A stretch of 64,000 nucleotides of DNA from Clarireedia homoeocarpa (lineage: Eukaryota; Ascomycota; Leotiomycetes; Helotiales; Rutstroemiaceae): contig LNKV01000036.1 in the NCBI GenBank assembly GCA_001465935.1, positions 496,001 through 560,000 of the forward strand, written 5' to 3'. The notes beneath the pieces were generated by a model, which worked only from the letters and a program-made list of their open reading frames with translations, was not told where the DNA came from and ran no database searches. The position numbers were made by a program, and so were the translations under genes. Shown here one piece after another: positions 22,843-34,598 of the stretch; within the stretch, counting starts at the first letter, position 1, and each line of letters opens with the position of its first letter.

Positions 22843-23460
22843 ATGTTTCCCCAGCATCATGTGTCTTCACAGCAAGGAAAGCGTATCAAATTGAGCACGA
22901 ACAGGAACAACGACCTTCCACACTTTGAGCCTCCCCCTATTACTCCTAAAACGCCAATTTCGTTTAATTTCAACATCAAAGGCCTACGGAGCTTAGGAGG
23001 AAATACAATAAGCCAAAGATCAGGCCAAGCCCCAAACTCTAGTCAACATCTCAGTCTTTACTACCCTATGCACAGCAGGAGGCCAAGCAATAATATTAAT
23101 GCGATAGAACATCTCAGTCCGAATTATTATCCAACTCGATGCGCCGTATCCTTGACTTCAATGGAAGCTGATAGGCCTCATATTCAGCAGCTTCAAGCAG
23201 CGCAGGAAGAGCTTGCAAGAGAACGACAAAATCAGGCTTCACATGCCGGATATTTCAATTCAGAAGAGATCCCTCATCAGGAGACGAAACGGAGCGTAGG
23301 AGGCAATGGTATAGACGATCAACAGCAAAAATGGGTGATCAAGCCATATATTACGCCAGAAATCCCGGGACAGATTAAGAAGCATCGCTATGAGGAACCG
23401 GTAGAATCGCTAGCTTCGAGGAGAAAACACGATTACAATGAGTCTATGGAGTTGTGGTGA
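22843..23460 (+). CDS. Hypothetical polar protein or cytosolic tail exon
   Basis: An open frame of 205 aa from MFPQHHVSSQQGKRIKLSTN to a stop at 23458. It is polar, rich in Gln, Asn, Pro and basic residues, with a likely short coiled coil (IQQLQAAQEELARERQNQ, about residues 113-131). No known domain is seen. The frame is open upstream to the T tract. Phase would allow splicing of RYQYSYYVG to NKSPTTPMF, so this could be the cytosolic tail of the preceding membrane-protein gene rather than a separate gene. No homologue is recognised. Confidence 0.4.
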   Translation: MFPQHHVSSQQGKRIKLSTNRNNDLPHFEPPPITPKTPISFNFNIKGLRSLGGNTISQRSGQAPNSSQHLSLYYPMHSRRPSNNINAIEHLSPNYYPTRCAVSLTSMEADRPHIQQLQAAQEELARERQNQASHAGYFNSEEIPHQETKRSVGGNGIDDQQQKWVIKPYITPEIPGQIKKHRYEEPVESLASRRKHDYNESMELW

Positions 23461-25539
23461 TCAAAGTACTTAGGGGTAATTTTGGGCTTGAGATACTGGT
23501 GAACTTGATTTCGAGGTTTGTAGCTTTCTTACGTTTTTCATGTCCATTTAATCTATTAATTCTTGAATTCTATTTATATATTATAATAGGCGAGATGAGG
23601 GGGGAATATCATAGCGGTAGGATACCAGGTATATTCTTACGAGGAAGCATGTTAACTCTATCAGAAGGCAATCAAGGAGGAGGAAATCGTAGGACACATG
23701 AAGGAGATACTCCACCACAATTTCAAACAGGTGAACACGAAACCTGAATAAATAGCAGAGCTTTTTACTATCATATGCCTCAAGTTCTGTACCACCTACC
23801 TCAAATGCACACTCAGTAGCATACACGCGTAATATTCCCCTCTCCTACAGAAACGTCCTCGCCGATTAAACGAAACGAATTAACTAAAGTCAATGGACTG
23901 AGGCTACTGACTGCGTAGCTTGCGTCATACTCTTGAAAATCGAACGTGTTGACTGGCCATTTACTCGACCACACCCGTTCATATGCCAGTCACATGTACC
24001 GGGCAATACGAGTATGTGGAATCAAATATGAGCCGTAATTGTCACTTCTCTAGAAGTGGCGTCACTTTCGGAATTTTCACACAATACCACTCACATATCA
24101 CTAGATACACCTCGGGTCTTTCCTTCCGTGGAGTATCTAGCAGGCATTTGACGCGTATCGGCAACGGTTGCGGAAGTAGATGTTGATCACAATCGTCATC
24201 GCAACACCTCGACCATGCGCCCCATAGTTGTAGCATATCCTTGTCGGATTTTTGTTTCCATTTTGGGGGTGATGTTCATGGTATTTATTTTTGAGTTTTA
24301 ATTCTTTTACTTTTTAATTTTTTATTCTTTTTTTATTTTTTTTTATTTTTTTTTATTTTTTATTTTTTATTTTTTTTGGCTCGATGAAATGAGCGTGTTG
24401 TAGGAATTCGAGTCTTTATGGATATCTTTTCGTTTGCATAATAAGATACGGTACTTGTTGTAAAGTGCGTATCCGGTCATGTATCTTGTGGTAGTTATGC
24501 AGGTGCTGTCATCTTTCTATCAAGACAAGTGTGAAATCTGACATCGATATTGTCTTCCTCAGCTTCATTGCCGGTACGTGTACGCCTTTCTTATGCATAT
24601 ACGACATCACATCCATCCAGAAACCATTCTCACACTGCTTTCCCCTTTTCTTTTTCTCTTCCATATCTTCCCTTTCTCACTCCCCACCCGTTTTATTATC
24701 TCTTCTTCCACCCCTCACATAAAAAAATATCATGTGTCATCATATCACCAGTCACTAACGTCTCATACAACCATAAAGCCTACCCCTCATCTCATCATGC
24801 ACCTACATGTACCCTTCACTACGGTCTCGGGCCGTTTCTCCTTCCCTAGCCAGTTGTCAGGAATCGAGGACAATCTCTGCTAGCCCCAACACCACGTTGT
24901 CTCCGGATGCATATCATGCAGAGGAGCCACATACACACTCCGGGATATATCTTTCAACCCGGCCTGCAGAAGTACATTGCGTGTGCCGCCGCTCTATCGC
25001 ACCATCACAAGGGTTTTTCAAGTATATACTAGGCAACGGTGAAGAATATCACATTGCTGCGCCTTTAGCCCGCATTTCTTCAATATCTCAGGAATTGTAG
25101 GAAGAACAGGTGGTATACGTGTAGAATTCTTCACTCCATCACATTCTTCAATGACCGATTCTGCATTGAAGTATCCCAACGACCTGTCCCGAGCGGCCAA
25201 GAGAGAAATGAGACGAAGTAATGAACCATCACATCGCCGCAACCTTGCATGTACGAGCATCTCGATTGTTAGACACAGCGACAGCCAAGGCATCTACACT
25301 TCTGCAGGGTGCTCTACTTACGCACCTCTAGTCATCATTCGTTTCATACATACCACTCTGCAGCACAAATGTTGACTCTCACCTTTCCTTGCAGATCCGA
25401 AGTTGTAATGAACCATCCACCTCGGTCCAGTGTTGTCAGTAGTATGCCCGTACAATAGTGCACGCCCACTGTGTACGCTAGTATAATAGTAGATCCTATA
25501 TAGTTTGTGATATTGAAACCGATAGTACAAACAGTTTTA
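23461..25539. other. Gene-poor region with T-rich low complexity
   Basis: Contains a T-rich microsatellite-like block (24290-24377, TTTTTATT units) and only short frames on both strands (such as 24807..25100 plus and 25018..25293 minus) that I do not recognise. Confidence 0.45.
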
Positions 25540-26340
25540 TATCCTCAAAAACAGTACAGACTAGCTGTATACTAAATATATAGCAACGATATAGGCAGAG
25601 AAAGTGAATTATATAACTAAATATAACCTTAAAATCTTAATCTTATTTAAGATTTTAGTACTAAACTAGATAGATTGAAGCTATCTACATCGATCTAATT
25701 TTAATTACTAATATTATTATCAACCTATTAACAACTCTACTATTATCCACTTGACTGCCAACTACTCGCGACCTCACCAAAAATAAGGTGGGGAAGTCGC
25801 ATATGGCATTCAAGGGGATATCGAATTTGTACAATATTCTTACTTTTCTAGAACAGTATTAGATCTTCTTTCTATTTCTACTATATCGGCTAATTGTGAC
25901 GAAACCACTAATAAAAGTACTGAATGACCTTAGAATATTGAACTACAGAACTAAGACTATTTACAAGAAGAAGAGGCCTTATAGAACCAGAGGCCCCCCA
26001 GTGCTAAGCTTAGCGATGTCCTTAGTGAAGCATACGACTCAGGTGCAACTACGTGTATGACTCAGGTGCGAATCGGTACGAGTCGTCACACTAATATTGA
26101 ATATCTCTTTTCGGCTACAAAGATTATTCTTACAGATTGTCGTAATAGAATAAGAATAGTATTATTAGAAGTATTTAAATATTTAAAATCGTAGTTAGAT
26201 ATATCGAGTTTTGAGGAAGAATCATTATATAAGAGTAATCCTAATATAAAGAGCGATTAATTTAGATAATAGAACTATAGATATTATTTGAATTTAAATT
26301 ATATTCCTCTTCTTGATATTCCAATAGTGTACTGCTAAGA
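25540..26340. mobile_element. AT-rich, RIP-like transposon relic
   Basis: Base composition changes abruptly to A/T with very high TA content (for example atatataac, attattatcaac, atatttaaatattt), no open frame of any length and few C residues in C-A/T-G contexts. GC-richer islands near 25985-26085 repeat GACTCAGGTGC twice. This is the look of a repeat-induced point mutated element in an ascomycete; the original family cannot be read. Confidence 0.5.
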
Positions 26341-26699
26341 TATAGCCGTGTGTACGCACTACGCTCTGTACGTTTGGGAATGCCCTTAAACCGCGCTAGT
26401 TTACATGGTTTACACTACTGTCAACACTGCCTCGATGTACACCCATCGATATACCTTTACACTTCATACGTCTACTCAAACTATCATTGCCATCATCCAT
26501 CACACCTTATGCTATCCTATCAAGATGGAGCTAGCACAAGGATCATGACCGAAAAAGAGGAACATAACTTACTCTGTCTTCAATATCTATCTCTAAATTG
26601 CACATATATCTCTAATTTTCTTTACATTTCTCCAACCATCATATGCACCGATATACCTCAGCTATTGTGTTACCCAATCACCACTTCTGCCAGACTATT

Positions 26700-26934
26700 T
26701 GTTGGTATTATCCAATAATTCTATTTGTTGAGGGTTACAGCAGATTGACACGTAGAATAGTGCCTGTAGGCTTAAATGGATTTAAAAGTAAAAGTAAGAA
26801 TAGTAACTTAGGATTGCTTGTGCTTGATTCAACTGTTCTGCTCTATTTTACAGTGGTAAAGGACCCCTTGTTTATAGTCCTTCAAGTATCGCCACAGTGT
26901 TGGCCTATGGCCTATATATAGGCCTATTCCAACA
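26700..26934. mobile_element. Probable solo LTR (copia-like ends)
   Basis: A 235-bp block that begins TGTTGGTATTATCC and ends GGCCTATTCCAACA, i.e. 5'-TGTTGG...CCAACA-3' inverted ends as in long terminal repeats. Near its right end lies GGCCTATATATAGGCC, a palindrome with a TATA core. No matching second copy, gag or pol lies in the window, so it appears solo. The flanking 5-mers (CTATT and TTGCC) do not form a target duplication. Confidence 0.55.
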
Positions 26935-27850
26935 TTGCCTCCTCCTTCAGGTCGATATTGCCTCCTTCAGGCCTAGCAAGCCTCAACACTATTTCACTTC
27001 ATTCTAGCCTGCCCCGTTTATTCTATTCCCACTTACCCCATCCTATGCTATCTCGTTCTTTCAAAACTCTCAAGTAGCCGAATAATAGAACCCCATCCTA
27101 TAATCAACTCCTCCACCCCCCTAATAATTCCGCACCCCTAGCATACATTATACTTCATCCAAACGCCTTTTTCCCACCTTCCTTCCTTCACTCTCCTCTC
27201 CACTCCGGTATCAAAGTTGTCGATTTCAATCTTATATGTAAAGTTTAAGGCATGACCTTACTTACCTCTTCTCCTCTTCTCTCCTCACATACTGTAATTC
27301 CTCGCCGAGATCAGTCAAAGCAGCCAGGTTAATTCACAGCCCCTCCTGTCCGTATAACCAGCTTCCCAGCAGGAGAACCCTCCACCCTCCCAACCACAAT
27401 CATTTCTACAAGTACTATACTATCTATCCATCCATCCAGGGCGCGCTAGCCAACCATTGTAGTTGAAAAAACAAACCTCTATCACCACGACTAGATACCG
27501 CAAGATTGCAGTATTACCACAACCCCAACCCTAACCTCGCAGCTGCGCTTTTCTAATGGGGAACTGGAAATTAGAAACACATATCATGAATTGAGGAAGC
27601 CCAACGAGCAGCTGTTCTTTGCTTCTTGGTTTGGATGAAAAGGTGATTGATTGATAGGTTTGATATCAAAATTCATGTATTCTTTATTCATAATCCCGGC
27701 TTTCTTTTCGATTCCTCGTACACCGCAGCGGGCAAAAACGTTCTCAGCTAAGAAAAAGCATAACAAAAAAAGGCGTCTAAAACTTAGCAGCACGCTCGAA
27801 TATTCAAATCCCTCCCCCGCCACCCTTTCCTCCCTCCATACTAGCACCCC
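26935..27850. other. Intergenic, no gene seen
   Basis: Between the LTR and the stop codon of phosphoketolase. A CCTCCTTCAGG unit repeats just after the LTR (26938-26974). C-rich pyrimidine tracts follow. Confidence 0.5.
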
Positions 27851-30433
27851 CTACTCCCTTGGATAAGGCCACCTCCAATCCCTCACCACCACTGGATCCA
27901 CACCCATCTCAAACGCCTCTTCCTTCGCTCTAATCTGCATATTCAACAACTTCTCCCTAACCCCCGCGGCCCTATTCCCCAACCGATCCCCGACCCGATC
28001 AATCGCGTCCATCGCCAAACTATACCGATCCGTCTGATTGCGCATCGCCAACACCAGCGGGGTATCGATATTCCCCTTCTCGCGATACCCTTTTACATGA
28101 ATATTCCCCTGTCCCGGGCGCTTATACGTCAAGCGGTGGATCAACCACGGGTAGCTGTGGAAATTGAAAATAATGGGTCGGTCAGCAGTAAACAGGGAGA
28201 CCCACTCTGTGTCTTTGAGACCGTGCGGGTGGTCAGATTGATGGATGAGTTTAAACAGGTCGACGACGTTGACGAAGCGGACTTTGAGCTCGGGGAGGTA
28301 TTCGCGAAGAAGGGCAGTACCGGCTAGGGATTCCAGCGTAGCGACATCACCGCATGATGCCATGACGACGTCGGGTTCGTGACCTTGGTCGTTGGAGGCC
28401 CAGTCCCAGATGCCGAGACCTTTGGTGCAGTGCGCGAGGGCGTCGTCCATGGAAAGGTACTGCAAATGTTCTTGCTTGTCCGCGACGATGCAGTTGACGT
28501 AGTTGGTGCTGCGGAGACAGTGGTCGGTGACAGAGAGGAGACAGTTGCCGTCGGGGGGGAGGTAGATGCGCACGACTTCGGGGCTTTTGTTGGCGATGAC
28601 GTCGAGGAAGCCGGGGTCTTCGTGGGAGAAGCCGTTGTGGCTTTGGCGCCAGACTGTTGCGGTGAGGAGAATGTTAAGAGAGGAGATTTTGACTCGCCAT
28701 TCGATTTCGTTGCATTTTTCGATCCATTTGCAGTGCTGATTGACCATGGAGTCGATCACGTGGACGAAGGGCTCGTAGCTGTTGAGGAGGCCGTGGCGAC
28801 CGGAAAGGATATATCCTTCTAGCCATCCCTCGCATGTATGCTCACTAAGTATCTCCATCACTCTTCCATCGAACGCCAAGTTTCCTCCATCCTCATCATC
28901 CTCGATTGTTTCAGCCATCCAAACTTTCTTTCCAGCCTTGTAGATCTCCCCAAGCTTATTCGACTCTGTCTCATCAGGTCCGAAAACTCTGAAAGTATGC
29001 ATATTCTTCGCAACAACATCACGAAGAAGCTTTGCCATGTTGGACATACTTGGAAGAGAGCTAATACCGGGATTGATGTTCTCCAATGCGTATTTGCGGA
29101 AATCCGGGATATTGAGTGGTTTGCGAAGTAATCCACCATTCCCAACCGGATTCGCACTCATACGAGCATTTCCAACAGGAGCAAGTTCTTTCAATTCCGG
29201 TATCAGTTTACCCTGTTTGTCGAAAACTTCGTCAGGCTTATAGCTGCGCATCCACGACTCCAGAATCTTAAGATTGGCTGGATTCGTTCCGGCATCTGTA
29301 ATTGGGACTTGATGAGAGCGCCAGAAGCCCTCCAACAACTTGCCGTCAATCTTTCTCGGACCAGTCCAGCCTTTAGGACTTCGAAGTACAATCATAGGCC
29401 AGCGTGGACGGAAAGGCTTTCCGGATTCTCGTGCTTGTTTCTGGTACTTACGGATCTCATTCACGCAATGTTCCAGAGTGGCTGCCATAGCCTGGTGCAT
29501 ACTCTCCAAGTCGCTTCCCTCAACGAAATATGGTGTCCAACCATAACCAACAAACAATGACTCCAATTCCTTGTGACTGATTCGTGAAAGAATGGTAGGG
29601 TTGTTGATTTTGTAGCCGTTGAGATGCAAGACGGGGAGAACAGCACCGTCAGTGATGGGGTTGAGGAACTTGGTTGAATGCCAGGCAGTTGCCAAAGGTC
29701 CAGTCTCAGCCTCACCATCTCCGACCATGGTCAACGTGATGAGATCAGGGTTGTCGAAAACGGTGCCGAAGGCATGGGATATTGAGTACCCCAATTCTCC
29801 TCCCTCATGGATACTGCCTGGGGTTTCCGGAGTGGCCTGGCATTGTTAGCAGTTGCATTGGTGGTCAGAATGGTGATGTTTTACGTGACTCCCAATACCA
29901 TTGGGGAAGGAAAATTGCTTAAAGAACTTCTGCATGCCCTCCTCATCCTCAGCCTTATCCGGATAGACCTCAGAATAAGTCCCCTCAAGATAAGCATTAG
30001 CCAGCACAGCCGGAGCTCCATGTCCCGGCCCAGAGATCTAAGACAACATCATATCAGCATTGCTCAAAATAACGCAGCCAAAAGGGCAGCTTCCCCATCA
30101 TATCATCCTAAGAAGGAGCACACTTACAAACAACGAGTTCAAATCATACTTCTTAATTAGCCGATTAAAATGCAGCCAAGTAAAACTCTGCCTCGCGTCC
30201 GAGCCCCAATGACCCAGGATACGAGCTTTCAGATGTTCTTTGGCAAGTGGCTGTCGAAGAAGAGGGTTATCTCTTAGATATATCATACCGAGGCAGAGAT
30301 ATAAGCTGGCGCTGAAATATGCATCGTATTTCTTGACTTCCTCATCTGAGAGGGGTTTTTCGGTGATAGTTGCTCGAGCAATCCCAAATGGAGAGATGCT
30401 CTCGGTGCCAACTTCATTTGAAGCTGGAGCCAT
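27851..30433 (-). CDS. Phosphoketolase (xylulose-5-P/fructose-6-P)
   Basis: Three exons, 30128..30433, 29885..30037 and 27851..29836, give 814 aa, the usual length. This thiamine-diphosphate enzyme splits xylulose 5-phosphate (or fructose 6-phosphate) with phosphate into acetyl phosphate plus glyceraldehyde 3-phosphate (or erythrose 4-phosphate). Visible motifs are ISGPGHGAPAVLANAYLEG, the family segment SFPNGIGSHATPETPGSIHE rebuilt across the 48-nt intron, the TPP/Mg motif GDGEAETGPLATAWH, LHLNGYKI, and HNGFSHEDPGFLDV in the C-terminal half. No targeting signal is seen, so it is probably cytosolic. It lies 1.3 kb upstream, head to tail, of a sugar transporter on the same strand. In other fungi such enzymes feed acetyl-CoA via acetate kinase or phosphotransacetylase; neither is in the window. 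Confidence 0.96.
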
Positions 30434-31733
30434 GGCGGGTTGTTCTTAGGAATGTTGCTTATTCGAAGATGTGTTGGAAGGTTATTGGAGAGTTGGAGCT
30501 GCGTGTTGTTGCCCGTTCAAAACAATGATTGAAGATATCCTTTACTTTACCACTTGTTGTATCTGTAGTGGCTATGCAAAAGAGCGGATTGAGTATGATG
30601 TGAGTGAAAGAAAGAAAAATAACTTACCGCAAACATGGCGATGCACATCCTTTTATTCACTTACCTACCTACCTCTGCCTCCACCTACCCGTACCAACTC
30701 TCCCGAGGTCATCACCTCTGCGCTCGTACATACAACGGCTGAAAAAAAAAAAAAAAAAAAAACAGCAGTGAATATAGCATGGGAGAAAAGTGGCCTGATC
30801 AAATCGAACCCTTCAGCTCACATCTTCACTCCAACCGGCACCGCAAAGCTCACCAGCCTCATTCGCCTCCCTATTCTCTACCCTGCCTGCAAAGACCCCA
30901 TAAGTTATGCAAGGAAGAAGGGGATAAAAACAGCCCTCAATCCCAGCAGCCAGTAAACATATCACCACCTGCAAAAATGAGGTGATAGTACTAATAACCA
31001 GCCCAGCCTAACTCAGGGTCCTGGCCGGCCCCTGATTGGCTTTCTCCATACATATGCATATGCGCATCCGCTAGAACTATCCCGTGCGCCGAGTACCGAC
31101 GTCTTCTTCCACGCCAACGCCCTACAGTACTGTATATGAGTCCTTTGTTACTTGCTACATACAGGTGAAAAACACGGCGGGGTATTTTTCGTCTTCCGGA
31201 AACTGGCGCATTAACAAAAAAATGAGCTGATGATGACACCACGTGTTGAGAAATCCCGATGAAAGGGATCCAAGAAAACAATTGATTGGTTGGTTCACTG
31301 TGTATGTGGTGGTTAACGGCTGTTTGGGGGAAAGGTGGTCTGATTGTTGTAGATACTGGCGCCATGGACGAACATTCATAATTTGCATAACTTAACTGTT
31401 TACTCCGGTGGGGGGTGGGGTAATATAATTTTCAAAACTGTATTTCTTTTTACAAGATGCCCAATACGTAGAATTGAACAATGAGTTCGACATTATGAGA
31501 CCTTAATTATGCTCTAGCTGCCAGTAAGTAAGTGGATTTTTCATTCTGGCAAGTCAGACAGTTGTACCGGTACACCAACTAGGTGTTGCAACTAAGTCAT
31601 AAATTTACAGAAATATTAAACAGTAATTATACATATCACATCAAATAAAGTCATCTCTTCAGCGAATGTCCAAGGAAGTCTGTATACATACAAAAGGATT
31701 AAAAAGGGACCTTCAACCCCTATCCCCACCTCG
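30434..31733. other. Promoter region of phosphoketolase and 3' flank of the transporter
   Basis: No supported gene. A poly-A run of about 21 lies at 30742-30762. A pyrimidine/purine block just above the ATG is probably a 5' leader. Confidence 0.5.
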
Positions 31734-33709
31734 TCAAGCAATCCTCTCCTTGTGCTCCACCTCTCCCAGCTTCTCCTCCTTTCCCCCCTCAGCACTCCCA
31801 TTCCTCCCCAACCCATCTCCCCCTACCTTCCCCTCCCCCGGAACCCACTTCTCCGACCTCCACGCCCTCCCACACTCCTCATACATCCTATCCACCTCCT
31901 CCAAACTCAACCCCTTCGTCTCATACACCAACCCCCAAACAAACACCGCACACAACAAACAGCATCCTCCCCACACAAAGAAGATCTTCGCCTGCAAATT
32001 CGCATTGCCCTTCCCAGGGTTCACCAAGTAAGGCGTGGAATAGGCAATCGCCCAATTCAGCAGCCAATTACTCGCCGTGGTGAGACTAATCCCCTTCGCC
32101 CTAACCCCCAACGGGAAGATCTCCCCGGGGATAACCCACCCAACCGGTCCCCACGAGCTGGCAAAGAAAAATATATAGATGCACACAAAAGCCACGAGAG
32201 ATTTCTGCGCAGCGGCGTTGGAGCCGTCTGGAAAAGCGGTGCCGACGGAGCCGACGATCATTTGGCAGATGAACATGCCGATGGCGCCGAAGAGGAGGAG
32301 ACGGCGACGGCCCCAGGCTTCGACGAGGTAGAGGCCAGGGAAGGTGGATGCGACGTTGACAGAGGAGGTGATCATGCTTGTTATGAAGGGTTGTTTGATA
32401 CCTGAGGCGGCGAAGAAGGATGTCCCGTAGTAGAAGATGAAGTTGATGCCGGTGAGTTGTTGGAGGGCTTGCAGGAGGCAACCGGTGAGGAGTCTATGGT
32501 TGAGAGGGGAGTTAGATGTGGGATTGATATGAAGGGGGGGTTGATTGATGATGGACTAACCTTTTTCCTAATGTATGCCATTTGAAAAACTGTCGATACG
32601 AAGTACCACTAGCGAGACTTTGCTCATGTTTGAAATTGGCTTCAATCTCGGAAAGCTCATCGATAAGGTGAGGATTGGTAACATCTAGTCTGCGGAGTCT
32701 TCTGAGTGCTTTTGCTGCTTTATCATGCCTTCCGCGCTTGATGAGGTAACGTGGTGTTTCGGGGAGGAATATGAGACCGGTGCCTAGAATAAGGGCCCAG
32801 GCAAATTCTGTATAGTTGTTTGTTTTAGCAAGTTGGTATGTACAGTAACTCTATCAGTAAAACTTACGGATTGCAATTGGAATTCTGTAGGAGCCAGAGT
32901 CATTCCGACCTTTGGTTGCATTGTCGACTACAGCCGCGAGCAGGAGTCCTATGGTAATTGCGAGCTGATATGCACCCACTGTTTGCGTTAGCATTGTTTG
33001 TGAAGTTGCATTTCTAACGCTTGTTCTTACCAATAGTGCCCCTGATCCATTTAGGTGCCGTTTCTAACAACGATAAGTACTCGCACATATTTCTCACCAT
33101 CGATAAACCAACCTGATTGATAAAGAGGAACTATGCACGAAATCAGCATGTCATCATTACGATGCACAACCATTCCATCAACTCACCCAGCATAGAAACC
33201 AATCCCACCCCCAACCCCGCGAAGAACCTGCCCGCCGTAAACAACGGAATAGCAGTCGACGCAGTCTGCAGCGCAACCCCAAATGAGAACACCACCAGAC
33301 TGACCATCAAGGCAAGTCTTCTGCCAATGAAATCGGCCAAGGGTGCCGCAAAAAGAGCACCGAAGAAGGTGCCTGCCGAAAGAATCGATACAATCAATGA
33401 CGACTCCGAAGATATGATACCCAAAAGACCCGTCTTTGGATCAATGTAGCCAGTCGAGAAAGTATCAAGCCAATAGCGCATGGTAATTATACCACCGATT
33501 GTGCCCGTGTCATATCTACCATCGCAGTATTAGCACGGATGAACCGATCATAGCATGCGAGCGTCGCCATACCCGAACAAAACCCCACCGAAAGCAACGA
33601 ACAAGCCAACAATAATGGCAATGGCCGAAGAACCAGCCTCCCCCTGAGGTTTTTTGATCCCAATGGATCGAAGACTAAGCGCGTGTCTGTTGTAGATTCG
33701 TGAGAACAT
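31734..33709 (-). CDS. MFS sugar porter (hexose/pentose transporter)
   Basis: Seven exons: 33573..33709, 33187..33515, 33113..33130, 33031..33063, 32868..32978, 32561..32807 and 31734..32493, giving 544 aa with twelve predicted membrane spans. Sugar-porter signatures are present: GGVLFGYDTGTIGGI in span 1, ADFIGRRLAL, the loop PETPRYLIKRGRHDKA, QQLTGINFIFYYG in span 7, VEAWGRRRLL and YETKGLSLEEVDRMYEE after span 12. Every splice keeps the frame, including an 18-nt and a 33-nt exon that encode PLYQSE and TAPKWIRGTI. A second in-frame ATG at 33748 would add 13 residues. The substrate cannot be read from the sequence; pentose or glucose is inferred from family and from the neighbouring phosphoketolase. 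Confidence 0.94.
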
Positions 33710-34598
33710 ATTTGAAGATTTACAGCTTTTACAGCTATTCCAATTCATGAATGTCTAGATTTGGTAGGCATGAGGAATGTTCGTACATATAAAGAAAGAG
33801 GGACAAAGGAATTAGCAACATCGTCAAACCAAGAAGCAACGATACTGCGCGTGACGGACATTAGGACGTCATGAATTTGCCTTCAACCTGTAAATCCTAG
33901 GGAAATGATAGCCTTGGTCTTAGTTGGACAAAAAATCTGAGCGAGGTCGTTTGGAGAAGTTTTTGGAACAAAGGAAATATGAGATTGCCAACCATGTGAT
34001 GACATATTAAGCGTTCAATGGCCGACGTTATATCCCGCGATTATATGCCGGTTCAAAAGCAGTTTATATTGTCTGATCAAAAACAGTTACGTGGGGGTTT
34101 TACTTTGCATGCGCGTGGTAAAACGGGAGTTGTAGCTCTAGTAGAACCGGCAGTATTTGACTACAAGAAAAAATTGCTCCAAGTTCTTAATAGCTATAGA
34201 GATATCCAAAGTTATCAAGTAGCATGAAAACTTACCCAACCGAACATTAAGGACATACGTTGTCCTCGTGTAGTACTTGAAGTCTGGCTGGCTTCCAGAA
34301 TTTCATTATGGCATACTTGCCAAACGCCTCGCCATGAATGAGTGTCAGTACCAAATACTCAATACTATTGGATATAGATCTACGTCGAGCTGGTCTCACT
34401 TGAGGCTTATTTATACTAAAGTGCATGCAAGCAAAGGGAGGTAAGCGAAGAACCAAGTAAGATGAATTTATACCCGCTGAAGCAGAGCAATTCTCTTTTA
34501 CCTCCCACCGAACGCCGAATACTAATCACGTATACATACATGATGTTTTTCTCTTCATCTATCATAAACAAAGTCGTTACACCAAAAGAAAACTTCCT
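33710..34598. other. Intergenic, no gene seen
   Basis: Upstream region of the sugar transporter and 3' flank of the adenylate kinase gene; only short frames. Confidence 0.55.

Noticed and set aside
24807..25100. Plus-strand frame of 97 codons and the minus frame 25018..25293
   Set aside because: Neither resembles a known protein, both lack support from splicing or codon bias, and they overlap each other.
28379..28822. Plus-strand frame of 147 codons
   Set aside because: Antisense shadow of the phosphoketolase coding exon.
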